Of a DNA stretch of 64,000 nucleotides, positions 46,163-57,214 are shown piece after piece (positions within the stretch are counted from its first letter, which is position 1; every line of letters begins with the position of its first letter). The notes below the pieces were generated by a model. The model worked only from the letters and a program-made list of their open reading frames with translations. It had not been told where the DNA came from and searched no databases. Source of the DNA: Parvimonas sp000223315 (GTDB taxonomy: Bacteria > Bacillota > Clostridia > Tissierellales > Peptoniphilaceae); assembly GCA_050262155.1 (NCBI GenBank), contig CP189843.1, forward strand, positions 620,001 to 684,000, given 5' to 3'. The translations under genes and the position numbers were made by a program.

Positions 46163-47359
46163 ATGAATAAAAAAGTTATTACTGATTTAGATGTAAACTC
46201 AAAAAGAGTTATTGTAAGAGTTGATTTTAACGTTCCAATGTCAAAAACAGAAGAAGGTAAAATTACTGATAATGCTAGGATAGTAGCAGCATTGCCAACT
46301 ATTAAATATTTAATTGAAAACAATGCAAAAGTAATATTATTATCTCATTTGGGGAGACCAAAGGGAGAAGCTAAGAAAGAATTTTCATTAGCACCTGTAG
46401 CTAAAGAATTATCTAAACTTTTAAATAAAGATGTTAAATTTTTACAAAGTAATTTAGTAGTAGATGATAATGTAAAAACGGAAGTTTTAAAATTAAAAGA
46501 TGGAGAAGTTGCTCTATTAGAAAAAAACAAGATTTAGAAACGAAGAAACAAAAAATATCGATGATTTTTCTAAAGAATTGGCTGAACTTGGTGATTTATA
46601 TATTAATGATGCTTTTGGAACAAGCCATAGAGCACATTGTTCAAATGTTGGACTTTGCAAATTTTTACCATCAGCTGTGGGATTTTTAGTAGAAAAAAGA
46701 AATTTCTATAATGGGAAAAGCTCTTTCTAATCCAGAAAGACCTTTTGTAGCAATTTTAGGAGGAGCAAAAGTATCTGATAAAATTACTGTAATTGAAAAT
46801 TTAATTGAAAAAGTTGACAGTATAATAATCGGAGGAGGAATGGCATTTACATTCTTAAAATCTTTAGGTTATTCAGTAGGTAAAAGTTTATTGGAAGAAG
46901 ATAAAGTTGATTTGGCAAAAGAGTTGATTGAAAAAGCAAAAAGTAAAAGTGTTAAGATATTATTACCAATAGATGTGGTTGTTAGTAAGGAATTTTCTAA
47001 TGATTCTGAATTTAAAACAGTTAGTATTGATTCAATTGGAGACGATTATATGGGTCTTGATATTGGTGAAAAAACAGTTAAACTATTTTCAGATGAAATT
47101 TATAATGCAAAAACTGTTGTTTGGAATGGTCCTATGGGAGTTTTTGAAATGTCAAATTTTGCAAAGGGTACATTTGAAATTGCAAAGGCTATTGCAGACT
47201 GATGCAATTAGTATTATTGGTGGAGGAGATAGTGCATCCGCTGCAGAAAAATCCGGTTATAAAGATAAAATTACTCATATTTCAACCGGAGGGGGTGCAT
47301 CTTTAGAATTTCTAGAAGGAAAGATTTTACCTGGAATTGATTCTATAGATAATAAATAG
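46163..47359 (+). CDS. pgk: Phosphoglycerate kinase (three apparent frameshifts as read)
   Basis: Makes ATP from 1,3-bisphosphoglycerate. All parts of a normal phosphoglycerate kinase are present but in three frames. Start to 46520s: RVDFNVP and LLSHLGRPKG. Then an extra A in the 46521-46527 run (expected LLE-x-TRF). Then GTSHRAHCSNVG, followed by an extra A in 46693-46698 (expected VEKEISIMGKAL). Then ILGGAKVSDKI and WNGPMGVFE, and a net +1/-2 change near 47190 (expected A-x-TDAISIIGGGDSA). The tail to 47359 is complete. No other copy is seen. A single essential gene with three indels in A runs or near them is more likely misread than dead. Confidence 0.9.
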
Positions 47360-47370
47360 TTGGAGGTAAT

Positions 47371-48102
47371 ATGAGAAAACCTGTTATTATTGGAAATTGG
47401 AAGATGAATAAAGATTTGGAAGAAGCCAAAATTTTAGCAAAAGAAATTATATCAGAAAAGTTAGATAATAATGTTGAGAAAGTAGTATGTGTTCCTTTTG
47501 TTTATGTTACTGAAGTTAGAAAATTATTAGAAGGTACAGACGTAGGCTTAGGAGTTCAAAATATGTACTTTGAAACTAAAGGCGCATTTACAGGTGAAAT
47601 TTCTCCTGTAATGTTGAAAAGTTGTGGAGTGTCATATGTAATATTAGGACATTCCGAAAGAAGAACTATTTTTAACGAAACTGATGAAATTATTATTAAT
47701 AAAAAAGTAAAATCTGCATTACAATATAAATTAATTCCAATATTATGTTGTGGTGAAACTCTTGAAGAAAGAAATTCAGGAGTAGAAAAAGAAGTTGTTG
47801 AAAAACAGATAAGAAATACTTTAGAAGGTATTAGTGAATTTGATATTGAAAAAGTAATAATTGCTTATGAGCCTATATGGGCTATAGGAACAGGCTTAAC
47901 TGCATCTTCTGATGATGCTGAAAATATGATTAAATTTATAAGAGAAATTTTATTTGACATTTATGGAAATTTATCTATGAATGTAAGAATTCAATATGGA
48001 GGCAGTGTTAAACCAAATAATGTAAAAGATTTAATGCAAAAAGATAATGTAGATGGAGCTTTAGTTGGTGGAGCTTGTTTAGAAAAGTACAAGTTTTTGT
48101 GA
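47371..48102 (+). CDS. tpiA: Triosephosphate isomerase
   Basis: A 243-residue TIM-barrel enzyme. It has GNWKMNKDLEEA (Asn/Lys of the active site), catalytic His in GHSERR, catalytic Glu in AYEPIWAIGTG, the loop-6 region and YGGSVKPNN. ATG after TTGGAGG. The frame is intact, which contrasts with pgk just upstream. Slightly short at the C-terminus compared with the usual 250. Confidence 0.97.
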   Translation: MRKPVIIGNWKMNKDLEEAKILAKEIISEKLDNNVEKVVCVPFVYVTEVRKLLEGTDVGLGVQNMYFETKGAFTGEISPVMLKSCGVSYVILGHSERRTIFNETDEIIINKKVKSALQYKLIPILCCGETLEERNSGVEKEVVEKQIRNTLEGISEFDIEKVIIAYEPIWAIGTGLTASSDDAENMIKFIREILFDIYGNLSMNVRIQYGGSVKPNNVKDLMQKDNVDGALVGGACLEKYKFL

Positions 48103-48134
48103 ACTAATAAATTATAATTTATAAGGAGAATATT

Positions 48135-49424
48135 ATGAGCTTAATAGTTGAAATTTATGCAAGAGAAGTTTTAGATTCAAGAGGAAATCCTACTGTTGAA
48201 GTTGAGGTTACAACTGAGAATGGGATAGTAGGAAGTGCAATTGTTCCTTCGGGAGCATCAACAGGAGTACATGAAGCTGTTGAACTTAGAGATGGAGATA
48301 AAACAAGATATTTAGGCAAAGGAACTTTAAATGCAGTTAACAATGTTAATGAAATTATAGCTGAAGAATTGATTGGGTTTGATGTTTTTGATCAAGTTGG
48401 AGTTGATAGAGCTTTAATTCAAATTGATGGAACTGAAAATAAATCAAAATTAGGTGCAAATGCTATTTTAGGAGTTTCTATGGCAGTTGCAAGAGCGGCA
48501 GCTATTGAATCAGATACTCCTCTTTATGAATATATAGGTGGAGTTAATGCAAAAACTTTACCTGTTCCAATGATGAATATTTTAAATGGTGGAGAACATG
48601 CTGATAATAATGTTGATATTCAAGAATTCATGGTTATGCCTGCAGGAGCTTGCTCATTTAAAGAAGCTCTAAGAATGGGAACTGAAGTTTTTCATAATCT
48701 AAAATCTGTTTTGAAATCAAAGGGATATAATACAGCTGTTGGTGATGAAGGTGGATTTGCTCCTAATTTAAATTCTAATGAAGAAGCTTTAAAAACAATT
48801 ATGGAAGCTATTGAAAAAGCAGGATATGTTGCAGGAAAAGATATATTTTTAGCTTTAGATGTGGCATCAAGTGAAATGTATGAAAATGGAAAATATAATT
48901 TTAAAGGAGAAGGAAAAATTTATTCTTCAGAAGAATTAGTAAATTATTATTGTGATTTGGTTGAAAAATATCCTATTATTTCTATCGAAGATGGATTATC
49001 AGAAGATGATTGGAATGGATGGAAACTTTTAACTGAAAAAATTGGAAATAAAGTACAATTAGTTGGTGATGATTTATTTGTTACTAATTATTCAAGATTA
49101 AATATGGGAATTGAAAAAGGAATTGCTAATTCAATTTTAATAAAATTAAATCAAATAGGAACAATAACTGAAACATTAAATGCAATAGAACTTGCTAAGA
49201 CTCATGCTTATACTTGTGTAATTTCACATAGATCTGGAGAAACAGAAGATACTACTATCGCAGATTTAGCTGTTGCTGTAAATGCAGGACAAATAAAAAC
49301 TGGTTCAGCATCTAGAACCGATAGAATTTGTAAATATAATCAACTATTGAGAATTGAAGATAGATTAGGGGAAAATTCTAAATTTTTGGGATTGTCTGCA
49401 TTCTATAATATTGATAGAAAATAA
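48135..49424 (+). CDS. eno: Enolase
   Basis: A 429-residue glycolytic enzyme converting 2-phosphoglycerate to phosphoenolpyruvate. It has ARE-VLDSRGNPTVEVEV, GANAILGVSMA, the metal ligands in ALDVASSE, SIEDGLSEDDW and VGDDLFVTN, and SHRSGETEDT near the end. Frame intact. No phosphoglycerate mutase gene lies between tpiA and eno, where Bacillus has pgm. No obvious terminator follows. Confidence 0.97.
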   Translation: MSLIVEIYAREVLDSRGNPTVEVEVTTENGIVGSAIVPSGASTGVHEAVELRDGDKTRYLGKGTLNAVNNVNEIIAEELIGFDVFDQVGVDRALIQIDGTENKSKLGANAILGVSMAVARAAAIESDTPLYEYIGGVNAKTLPVPMMNILNGGEHADNNVDIQEFMVMPAGACSFKEALRMGTEVFHNLKSVLKSKGYNTAVGDEGGFAPNLNSNEEALKTIMEAIEKAGYVAGKDIFLALDVASSEMYENGKYNFKGEGKIYSSEELVNYYCDLVEKYPIISIEDGLSEDDWNGWKLLTEKIGNKVQLVGDDLFVTNYSRLNMGIEKGIANSILIKLNQIGTITETLNAIELAKTHAYTCVISHRSGETEDTTIADLAVAVNAGQIKTGSASRTDRICKYNQLLRIEDRLGENSKFLGLSAFYNIDRK

Positions 49425-49589
49425 TAAACTTTATTTAGCTCATTATTTATATAAATGCTAGGATTATTTCATAAAATTATTTTAAATAAATAATAAATTT
49501 AATTGGTTTTATGGTATACTATTATTGATATGTTTATATAAAATATATGAGCTAATATTTTGATTATTTTTAACAATTATGGAGGAAAT

Positions 49590-51202
49590 ATGTCTATTTT
49601 CATTTCTGTTTTAGGAGGTTTAGGTTTGTTCTTGTATGGAATGAATCTAATGGGATCAGGACTACAAAAGTCTTGTGGTGAAAGATTAAAAGGAATAATA
49701 AATGCTGCAATAACTAAAAATAGAATTTATGCTGTTTTGGTTGGTATTTTTTTTGTTACAATGATTATTCAATCAAGTTCAGCAACTACAATAATGACAA
49801 TTGGTTTTGTAAATGCAGGGTTTATGACTTTAGCTCAATCTGTTGGAATAATAATAGGTGCAAATGTAGGGACAACTATTACTGCGCAAATTATTGCATT
49901 TGATATTGCAAAATATGCACCGTTGGTTATAGCCATAGGAGTTTTTCTATGGATGAGAGCTAAAAACGATAGAAAAAAAGATATATCTGAAATTTTAATT
50001 GGATTTGGTATTTTATTTTTAGGTATGTCCATTATGAGTAATGGTTTAGCACCACTTGCTCAAGAAGAATGGTTTAAAGAGATACTTATGAAATTGAATA
50101 ATCCTTTTGTAGGAGTGTTAGCCGGTCTGATGTTAACTACAATATTACAATCTTCATCAGCTTCAATAGGTTTATTGGAAGCGTTAGGAATGCAGGGAGC
50201 AATAAATATAAATCAGGCATTTGGTATTCTATTTGGAGATAACATAGGAACAACTACAACCGCTATGATTTCAAGTATAGGAGCTAGCAAAAATGCTAAA
50301 AGGGCTGCGTTTATACATTTTCTATTTAACTTAATTGGAACTTTAATATTTATGACTGTATTAAGAATACCTGTTCAATATTTAGTGGAATATATCTCGC
50401 CAGGAAATGTTCAAAGACAGATTGCTAATGCTCATACATTTTTTAATATAATTAATGTTTTAATTCAATTGCCTTTTTCAAATTTTTTAGTTAAAATTTC
50501 TCAATTAGTTATTAAGGGTGATGATATAGTTGAAGAACGCTATTCTGAACATTTAGACAAGAGATTTTTTGAAACGCCAAGTATTGCAATTATTCAAGCG
50601 CAAAAAGAGGTTATAAGAATGGGCGAAATTGTAATTGAATCTCTTGAAAAAACTATAGAAGCATTTAAAACTAAGAGTAGTAAGAATATAGAGTTTGTTC
50701 TTAATAGGGAAAAGATGATAAATGGACTGGAAAAGGAAATTATTGATTATTTAGTTCCTTTGGCAGATAAAAATTTATCAGATGAAGAAAAGCATAAAGT
50801 ATTTGTGATGATGTATTCAATAAATGATTATGAAAGAATTGGAGATCACTGTGAAAATATTATTGAGTTGATTCAGGAAATAAAAGATGAAAATTCAGTT
50901 TTCAGTAAGACTGCTTTTGATGAATATGATAAAATATCATCTGATGTAATGAAAATTGTTGTTGATACAACCAATGCATATAAAGATAATAATCTTGAAT
51001 TAGCAAAAGATTGTATCAATATAGAAGAAGAAGTGGATATGCTGGAAGAAAATTATAGAAGAAATCATATGGATAGAATTAATAGAGGTATATATGTGAT
51101 ACAAATTCAGGTGTAAAATTTTTGGATATATTATCTAACTTAGAAAGAATTGCTGACCATGGTGTAAACATTGCAAATTACACATTAGGGAAGGAATTGT
51201 AG
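49590..51202 (+). CDS. Na/Pi cotransporter family protein with PhoU-like tail (one apparent frameshift)
   Basis: A membrane transporter of the NptA/YjbB type for sodium-driven phosphate movement. The first about 310 residues hold paired repeats with the hallmark QSSSATT and QSSSAS motifs and about eight helices. A PhoU-like helical domain follows. ATG 49590 has a GGAGG site. As read, the frame breaks at about 51093 in a TATATA run (net +2 or -1); the next frame continues with SGVKFLDILSNLERIADHGVNIANYT, a normal PhoU-type ending, to 51202. The break falls only about 35 residues from the end. A sequencing slip in the dinucleotide run is likely. Confidence 0.85.
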
Positions 51203-51272
51203 AGATTGTTAAAATTATATACAAATGCTTAAAGTTATAAAAAAGTTTTATTATGATTTTACCAAAAAATGC

Positions 51273-51301
51273 TTTACAATTGAGTAAACTTAATATATAA
51301 T
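51273..51301 (+). promoter_or_regulatory. Promoter of the trxB-grd cluster
   Basis: TTTACA (51273-51278) and TATAAT (51296-51301) have a 17-base spacer. Confidence 0.75.
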
Positions 51302-51320
51302 AATAAACGGGTGTGGTTTC

Positions 51321-51348
51321 ATTACAGTTTATTATTTTATACTGTAAT
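51321..51348 (+). promoter_or_regulatory. Perfect inverted repeat before trxB
   Basis: ATTACAGT (51321-51328) and ACTGTAAT (51341-51348) are perfect 8-base arms around a 12-base AT-rich centre. They lie between the -10 box and the ribosome site. This could be an operator for a dimeric regulator or an RNA hairpin in the leader. Confidence 0.5.
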
Positions 51349-51360
51349 TGGAGGTAAATT

Positions 51361-52290
51361 ATGTACGATTGTATAATAATCGGTGCAGGCCCTGCAGGGA
51401 TTAGTGCTGGAATATATGCAGCAAGGGCTAGTATGAAGACTATAATAATAGAGAAAGGTACACCAGGTGGTTTAATTGCAAAGACTGATGAGATAGCAAA
51501 TTATCCCGGAGCAGAAGATGTACCAACAGGACCAGAGTTAATTGAAAGAATGGTTAAACAAGCAAAATCTTTTGGAGCTGAATTTATTACTGATACTGTT
51601 ATAAATGTTGATTTTTCGGGAACTAATAAAGTGGTTTATGGTGAAAATAAAACTTATGAAGGAAAATCAGTAATTATTGCTACTGGATCTAATCCAAGAT
51701 TATTAAATGTTCCTGGAGAAAAGGAGTTTACAGGTAAAGGTATAGCTTATTGTGCAACTTGTGATGCACCATTTTTTCAAGATTTAGATATTTATGTTGT
51801 TGGTGCTGGAGAAGCAGCTGTTGAGGAAGCAATGTATCTTACAAAATTCGGAAGAACTGTTACTTTGTTGGTTAGAAAAGATAAATTATCTGTTGCTAAA
51901 TCAATTGAAGAAAAAGCATTAAAATGTGAAAAATTAAATATCATGTGGAATGTTGAAGTTGAAAGTTTTGAGGGGACTGGTTTGTTGGGAGCTATGAACA
52001 TAGTAAATAATAAAACTGGTGAAAAGACTAAAATTGTTCCTAGAGAAGGTGACATGATATTCGGTGTATTTATTTTTGTAGGTTACATTCCAGAAAGTAC
52101 AATTTTCAGCGGAAAGATTGATACTGATAGAAATTATATTATATCAGATGAAACAATGAAAACTAGTGTTGAAGGTGTATTCGTCGCTGGCGATGTTAGA
52201 GTTAAAGAACTAAGACAAGTTGTTACAGCGGTTAATGATGGGGCGATAGCAGCAATTAATGCTAGAAAATATGTCGAGAGTTTAGAATAA
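51361..52290 (+). CDS. trxB: Thioredoxin reductase
   Basis: A 309-residue flavoprotein with two Rossmann parts: FAD-binding IIIGAGPAGISAGIYAAR and a second nucleotide-binding site around VVGAGEAAVEEAMYL. The redox-active pair CATC is at residues 131-134. The C-terminal FAD segment is VFVAGDVRVKELRQ. The second site (VVGAGEAA, then LLVRKDKL) lacks the usual HRRDxFRA form of the NADPH phosphate site, so the electron donor may differ from NADPH. It heads the glycine reductase genes, where it would reduce the thioredoxin that recharges GrdA. No thioredoxin gene follows, unlike typical grd clusters. Confidence 0.93.
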   Translation: MYDCIIIGAGPAGISAGIYAARASMKTIIIEKGTPGGLIAKTDEIANYPGAEDVPTGPELIERMVKQAKSFGAEFITDTVINVDFSGTNKVVYGENKTYEGKSVIIATGSNPRLLNVPGEKEFTGKGIAYCATCDAPFFQDLDIYVVGAGEAAVEEAMYLTKFGRTVTLLVRKDKLSVAKSIEEKALKCEKLNIMWNVEVESFEGTGLLGAMNIVNNKTGEKTKIVPREGDMIFGVFIFVGYIPESTIFSGKIDTDRNYIISDETMKTSVEGVFVAGDVRVKELRQVVTAVNDGAIAAINARKYVESLE

Positions 52291-52342
52291 TTGAATTTAA
52301 TTCCGAAAGGATTAAATATATAAATTTTAAGGAGGTGAGTAT

Positions 52343-53631
52343 ATGCGTCTAGAATTAGGAAAAATCTTAATTAACGATGTTAAATTTTGTTCAGAAACAA
52401 AAGTTGACAAAGATGTTTTATACATTAATAAAGAAGAGTTAATAGCTCATTTAATGGATGATGAACACTTAAAATCAGTAGACGTAGATCTTGCAAAACC
52501 AGGTGAAAGTGTAAGAATTACTCCAATTAAGGATGTTGTAGAACCAAGAGTAAAGGTTAACGGAGCAGGTGGAGTATTCCCTGGAATGATTTCAAAAGTT
52601 GATGTAGTTGGTTCAGGAAGAACTCATGTTCTTAAGGGAGCAGCAGTAATGACAGTTGGTAAAATAGTTGGTTTCCAAGAAGGTATTGTTGATATGCAAG
52701 GACCGGGGGCTGAATATACACCATTCTCAAAAACTAATAATATAGTATTGATTGTGGAACCAGCTGAAGGAGTTGCAACTCATGCTTATGAAAAGGCTGT
52801 TAGAATGGCTGGATTAAAGGCTGCTACTTATTTAGGATTAGCTGGAAAAGAAGTTGAACCGGATGAAGTAGAAGTATTTGAAACTAAACCATTATTTGAA
52901 CAAGCTGAAGAATTAAAACATTTACCAAAAGTAGCTTATGTACAAATGTTACAATCACAAGGATTATTACATGATACATATGTTTACGGTGTAGATGCAA
53001 AACAAATAGTTCCAACAATATTATATCCAACAGAATTAATGGATGGAGCTATCTTAAGTGGTAACTGTGTATCTGCTTGTGATAAGAATACAACATATCA
53101 TCACTTAAATAACCCTGTTGTTAGAGCAATGTATGAACAACATGGAAAAGAAATTAACTTTGTTGTGTTATTATCACTAACGAAAAAATATATTTAGCAG
53201 ATAAAGAAAGATCATCAAACTGGACTGCTAAATTATGTGAATTTTTAAATCTTGATGGAGCTATCGTATCTCAAGAAGGATTCGGTAACCCAGATACAGA
53301 CTTAATAATGAACTGTAAGAAAATCGAAGGTAAAGGCGTTAAAACTGTTATTATTACTGATGAATATGCAGGAAGAGACGGTGCTAGCCAATCATTAGCT
53401 GATGCTGACGTAGCTGCAAATGCAGTAGTAACAGGTGGTAATGCTAACGAAACTATCGTATTACCTAAGATGGATAAAGTTATCGGAACTTTAGACTATG
53501 TTGACATTATTGCTGGTGGATTTGATGGATCATTAAGAGAAGATGGTTCAATCATGGTTGAATTACAAGCAATAACTGGAGCAACTAATGAATTAGGAGG
53601 ATTTAATAGATTATCAGCTACTGGCTATTAA
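52343..53631 (+). CDS. grdE: Glycine reductase protein B proprotein GrdE (one apparent frameshift)
   Basis: Precursor of the two pyruvoyl-protein subunits of glycine-specific protein B. Expected length after repair is 429 residues. Cys242 in SGNCVSACD is the residue that self-cleaves to give the pyruvoyl group that binds glycine as a Schiff base. As read, the frame ends at 53197 after NFV; shifting one base resumes VIITNEKIYLADKERSSNW and the intact C-terminal part (VKTVIITDEYAGRDGASQS, LGGFNRLSATGY). A single missing G near 53166 explains it (expected FVGVIIT). ATG follows AAGGAGGTGA. Co-directional with grdA and grdB. Confidence 0.9.
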
Positions 53632-53703
53632 AATTTATTAAATACACGGAATATTATATAAAATTAAACGAAAATAAAATATATAGAAAGGTGTGTTAGC
53701 GAT

Positions 53704-54168
53704 ATGGCACTTTTTACAGAAAATACAAAAGTAATCATAATCGGTGATAGAGATGGTATACCAGGACCAGCTATGGAAGAATGTGTCGCTACAACTCCTG
53801 CAGAAATAGTATTTTCAGCAACTGAATGTTTTGTCTGAACTGCAGCAGGAGCAATGGACTTAGAAAATCAAAGAAGGGTAAAAGAATTAGCAGAAAAATA
53901 CGGTGCAGAAAATTGTTTAGTTCTTTTAGGAGCATCTGAAGCAGAATCAGCAGCATTAGCAGCTGAAACTGTAACTACAGGAGACCCTACTTTTGCAGGT
54001 CCATTAGCAGGAGTTCAGTTAGGACTTAAAGTATATCACGCAGTTGAACCTGAATTTAAAGCAGAAGTTGATGAATCAGTTTATGATGACCAAATTGGTA
54101 TGATGGAAATGGTTCTTGACTGTGATGCTATCATTGAAGCTGTAAGTGAAATTAGAAATTCATTATAA
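53704..54168 (+). CDS. grdA: Glycine reductase selenoprotein A
   Basis: A small selenoprotein of 154 residues that accepts the carboxymethyl group from protein B as a Se-carboxymethyl selenoether and passes it to protein C, becoming oxidised. The TGA at 53836-53838 is Sec45, in the invariant context CFV-U-TAAGAMDLE. With Sec decoding the frame is continuous from ATG 53704 (AAGG region upstream) to 54168. The Cys-x-x-Sec pair is recharged by thioredoxin. Reading TGA as stop would leave only the fragment starting near 53854. The SECIS downstream is less clear than in fdhF and grdB. Confidence 0.95.
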
Positions 54169-54221
54169 TTTGTAATTAAGAAAAAAATCATATATAAATA
54201 TATGATAGAGAGGTGATTAGT

Positions 54222-55529
54222 GTGGAAAAATTAAGAGTAGTTCACTATATAAACCAATTCTTTGCTGGTATAGGTGGAGAAGAAAAGGCAGATTATAAAC
54301 CAGAAGTCAGAGAAGAAAAAATTGGACCTGGTTTAGCGTTAAATGCCGGTTTTAAGGGTGAAGCTGAAATAGTTGCTACAGTTATTTGCGGAGACAGCTA
54401 TTTTGGTGAAAATATGGACCAAGCTAAAGCAGAAGTTTTAGAAATGGTTAAAAAGTATAATCCAGATTTATTCATAGCAGGTCCTGCATTTAATGCTGGT
54501 CGTTATGGAGTTGCTGCTGGTACAATTACTGAAGCTGTTCAAAATGAATTGGGTATTCCGGCTTTAACTGGTATGTATATTGAAAACCCAGGTGCAGATA
54601 TGTTCAAAAAGAGCATATATATAGTTTCAACTAAAAATAGTGCTGCAGGTATGAAAGATGCTGTAAGCAAAATGGTTCCACTTGCAATGAAACTTGTTAA
54701 AGGAGAAGAAATTGGTTCTCCAGCTGAAGAAGGTTACATTGAAAGAGGAGTTAGAAAGAACATATTTAGAGAAGATTTCGGTGGTAAGAGAGCTGTAAAT
54801 ATGATGATTAAAAAGTTAAAAGGTGAGGAATTCGAAACAGAATTTCCAATGCCACACTTTGACAGAGTAGATCCAAATCCAGCTGTTAAAGATATTACAA
54901 AAGCTAAGATTGCTTTGGTAACATCAGGTGGTATTGTTCCTCATGGAAATCCGGATCATATTGAGTCTTCATCAGCTTCAAAATATGGTAAATATGATAT
55001 TGAAGGTGTAATGGATCTTAAAGAAGGCGAATGGGAAACAGCGCATGGTGGTTATGACCCTGTTTATGCTAACCAAGATGCAGATAGAGTTTTACCTGTT
55101 GATGTTTTAAGAGAACTTGAAAAGAAGGGTGAAATTGGAAGTCTTCATAGATATTTCTATACTACAGTAGGAAATGGTACAGCTGTAGCTTCTGCAAAAG
55201 CATTTGCAGAAAAATACAGCAAAGAATTGGTTGCTGATGGAGTAGATGCAGTTATATTAACATCTACCTGAGGTACTTGTACACGTTGCGGTGCAACGAT
55301 GGTAAAAGAAATTGAAAGAGCTGGAATTCCAGTAGTACATGTATGTACTGTAACTCCAATTTCATTAACAGTAGGAGCTAACAGAATTGTTCCTGCTATA
55401 GCAATTCCTCATCCATTAGGTAATCCTAAATTGAGCCATGAAGAAGAATATGCATTAAGAATGGGTATTGTTAAAAAAGCATTAAAAGCTTTATCAACTG
55501 AAGTTGATGGACAAACAATATTTGAATAA
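54222..55529 (+). CDS. grdB: Glycine reductase protein B selenoprotein subunit
   Basis: A 435-residue selenoprotein that, with the two GrdE products, binds and activates glycine. The TGA at 55269-55271 is Sec350, in context LTST-U-GTCTRCGATM. Downstream residues run in frame to 55529. GTG 54222 is chosen because AGAGAGG lies well spaced upstream; GTG 54213 is inside that site. A hairpin CGTTGC/GCAACG just after the UGA is a good SECIS candidate. A terminator follows the gene, so grdC and grdD may be transcribed partly separately. Confidence 0.95.
55269..55298 (+). other. In-frame Sec UGA and candidate SECIS hairpin in grdB
   Basis: After TGA (55269-55271), the arms CGTTGC (55284-55289) and GCAACG (55293-55298) form a perfect six-base stem around GGT. 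Distance and G-rich loop fit a bacterial SECIS. Confidence 0.75.
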
Positions 55530-55540
55530 TTTTTAAGTAA

Positions 55541-55570
55541 AAAAAGGTGTCAGGTATTGACACCTTTTTA
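55541..55570 (+). terminator. Terminator or attenuator between grdB and grdC
   Basis: The stem AAGGTGTCA (55544-55552) with TGACACCTT (55558-55566) has loop GGTAT and a T run. Confidence 0.88.
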
Positions 55571-55660
55571 ATTTAGTGGTATTCTATTATGTAAGGGTAG
55601 TTGGCTTATATGCAATACATACTGTGCTATCTGTTTTTTATATTAAAGGAGGTAATTAAG

Positions 55661-57204
55661 ATGAATTTTCCTGTATTAAAAGGAACTTCTTACGTATTAG
55701 TTCATGCGCCAGACATGATAATTCAAAATGGAACAACTCAAACTACTGAAAAGGCTTTAAATCCTAATTCAGAATATCTAAAAGAAATACCAAAACATAT
55801 TAGAAAATATGAAGAAGTATTAAATTATTTACCAAATCAAGTTTATATTGGAAATAAAAGACCTGAAGATTTAAAGGCTGTACCACAACCTTGGTCAGAT
55901 AAAGAAAAATATTTGACTGATTCTCCAAGAGTTGGTAAATATGGTGAAATAATGCCTGAAAATGAATTCATTGGCCTTATGAAGATTTGTGATGCTTTTG
56001 ATTTAGTTTATCTTAATAAAGAATTCACTGAATCTGTAAAAGCTGATTTGGAAAAACATCCATTAATTAATGAGTCATTAATTGCTAGATTAAAAGAGGG
56101 TGTGGAACAATCTGTTCTTGAAGGACATATGGATAACCACGCTGAAGGTTTATATTTTGAAGATAAGTTGGTAGGTGTTGTTACTACTAGAGCACATGAT
56201 GTTGATGTTAACTTGTCAGCACATGTTATGTTAGAAAATTTAGTTACTAAAGCATCTGGATTATTAGCTGCTTTACATTTAGTAGATAAAAATGATTTAG
56301 ATCCTAATGATGTTGAATATATTATTGAATGTTCAGAAGAAGCATGCGGAGATATGAACCAAAGAGGTGGTGGTAACTTTGCAAAATCTATAGCTGAGTT
56401 AGCTGGATTTAATAGTGCTTCAGGTTCTGATTTAAGAGGATTCTGTGCTGCTCCAACTCATACTTTAATTGCTGCATCTTCCCATGTTCATTCTGGAACT
56501 TTCAAAAATGTTGTTATAGTTGCAGGTGGTTGTACTGCTAAATTAGGTATGAATGGAAAAGATCACCTTAAAAAAGGCTTACCTATATTAGAAGATTGTA
56601 TTGGTGGATTTGCTGCATTAATTTCTGAAAACGATGGAGTTAACCCTGTATTAAGAACAGATATAGTTGGAAGACATACAGTAGGAACGGTTCATCACCA
56701 CAAGCTGTAATGTCTGCTTTAGTTACTGCACCATTAGAAAAAGCTAATTTAACAGTTAAAGATGTTGATAAATATTCAGCAGAAATGCAAAATCCTGATA
56801 TTACTAAACCTGCAGGAGCAGGAGATGTTCCAAACGCAAACTTCAAGATGATTGGTGCATTAGGAGTAATGAAAAAACAATTAGAAAAAGCTGAAATTGC
56901 AAGTTTTATTGAAAATCATGGTATGGAAGGATGGGCTCCAACACAAGGACATATTCCTTCAGGAGTTCCTTATTTAGGATTCTGTCGTGAAGACTTAACT
57001 ACAGGAGAACTAAATAGAGCTATGATTATTGGTAAAGGTTCTTTATTCTTAGGAAGAATGACTAACTTATTTGATGGTGTATCAATTGTTTTAGAAAGAA
57101 ATTCAGGTAAATTAGAAGACAACTCTGGAGTTTCTAAGGAAGAAGTTAAGAAATTAGTTGCTGAAGCAATGAGAAATTTTGCATCTTCTTTAATTGAAGA
57201 ATAG
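55661..57204 (+). CDS. grdC: Glycine reductase protein C subunit beta GrdC (one apparent frameshift)
   Basis: Thiolase-like subunit of protein C, expected 514 residues after repair. Protein C takes the carboxymethyl group from GrdA and, with phosphate, releases acetyl phosphate. ATG 55661 has AAAGGAGG upstream; an in-frame ATG at 55601 lies before the terminator-proximal leader and has none. As read, the first frame ends at 56710 after GRHTVGT; restoring one missing base near 56688 gives GTGSSPQAVMSALVTAPLEK and joins the intact C-terminal part (ENHGMEGWAPTQGHIPSG). The break falls inside a conserved stretch. Confidence 0.88.
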
Positions 57205-57214
57205 AGGTGATTTC

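Noticed and set aside
46163..47359. Programmed frameshifting in pgk and grd genes
   Set aside because: Sites differ in direction and sequence, lack a shared slippery motif or stimulator, and occur in genes not known to use it.
53704..53853. Short reading frame starting at 53854 as an independent small protein
   Set aside because: It is the C-terminal part of GrdA after Sec45; the start at 53704 has the conserved N-terminus.
55272..55298. grdB looks truncated at 55271 with a separate small gene after it
   Set aside because: The TGA is the known Sec site of GrdB and the frame continues unchanged to 55529.
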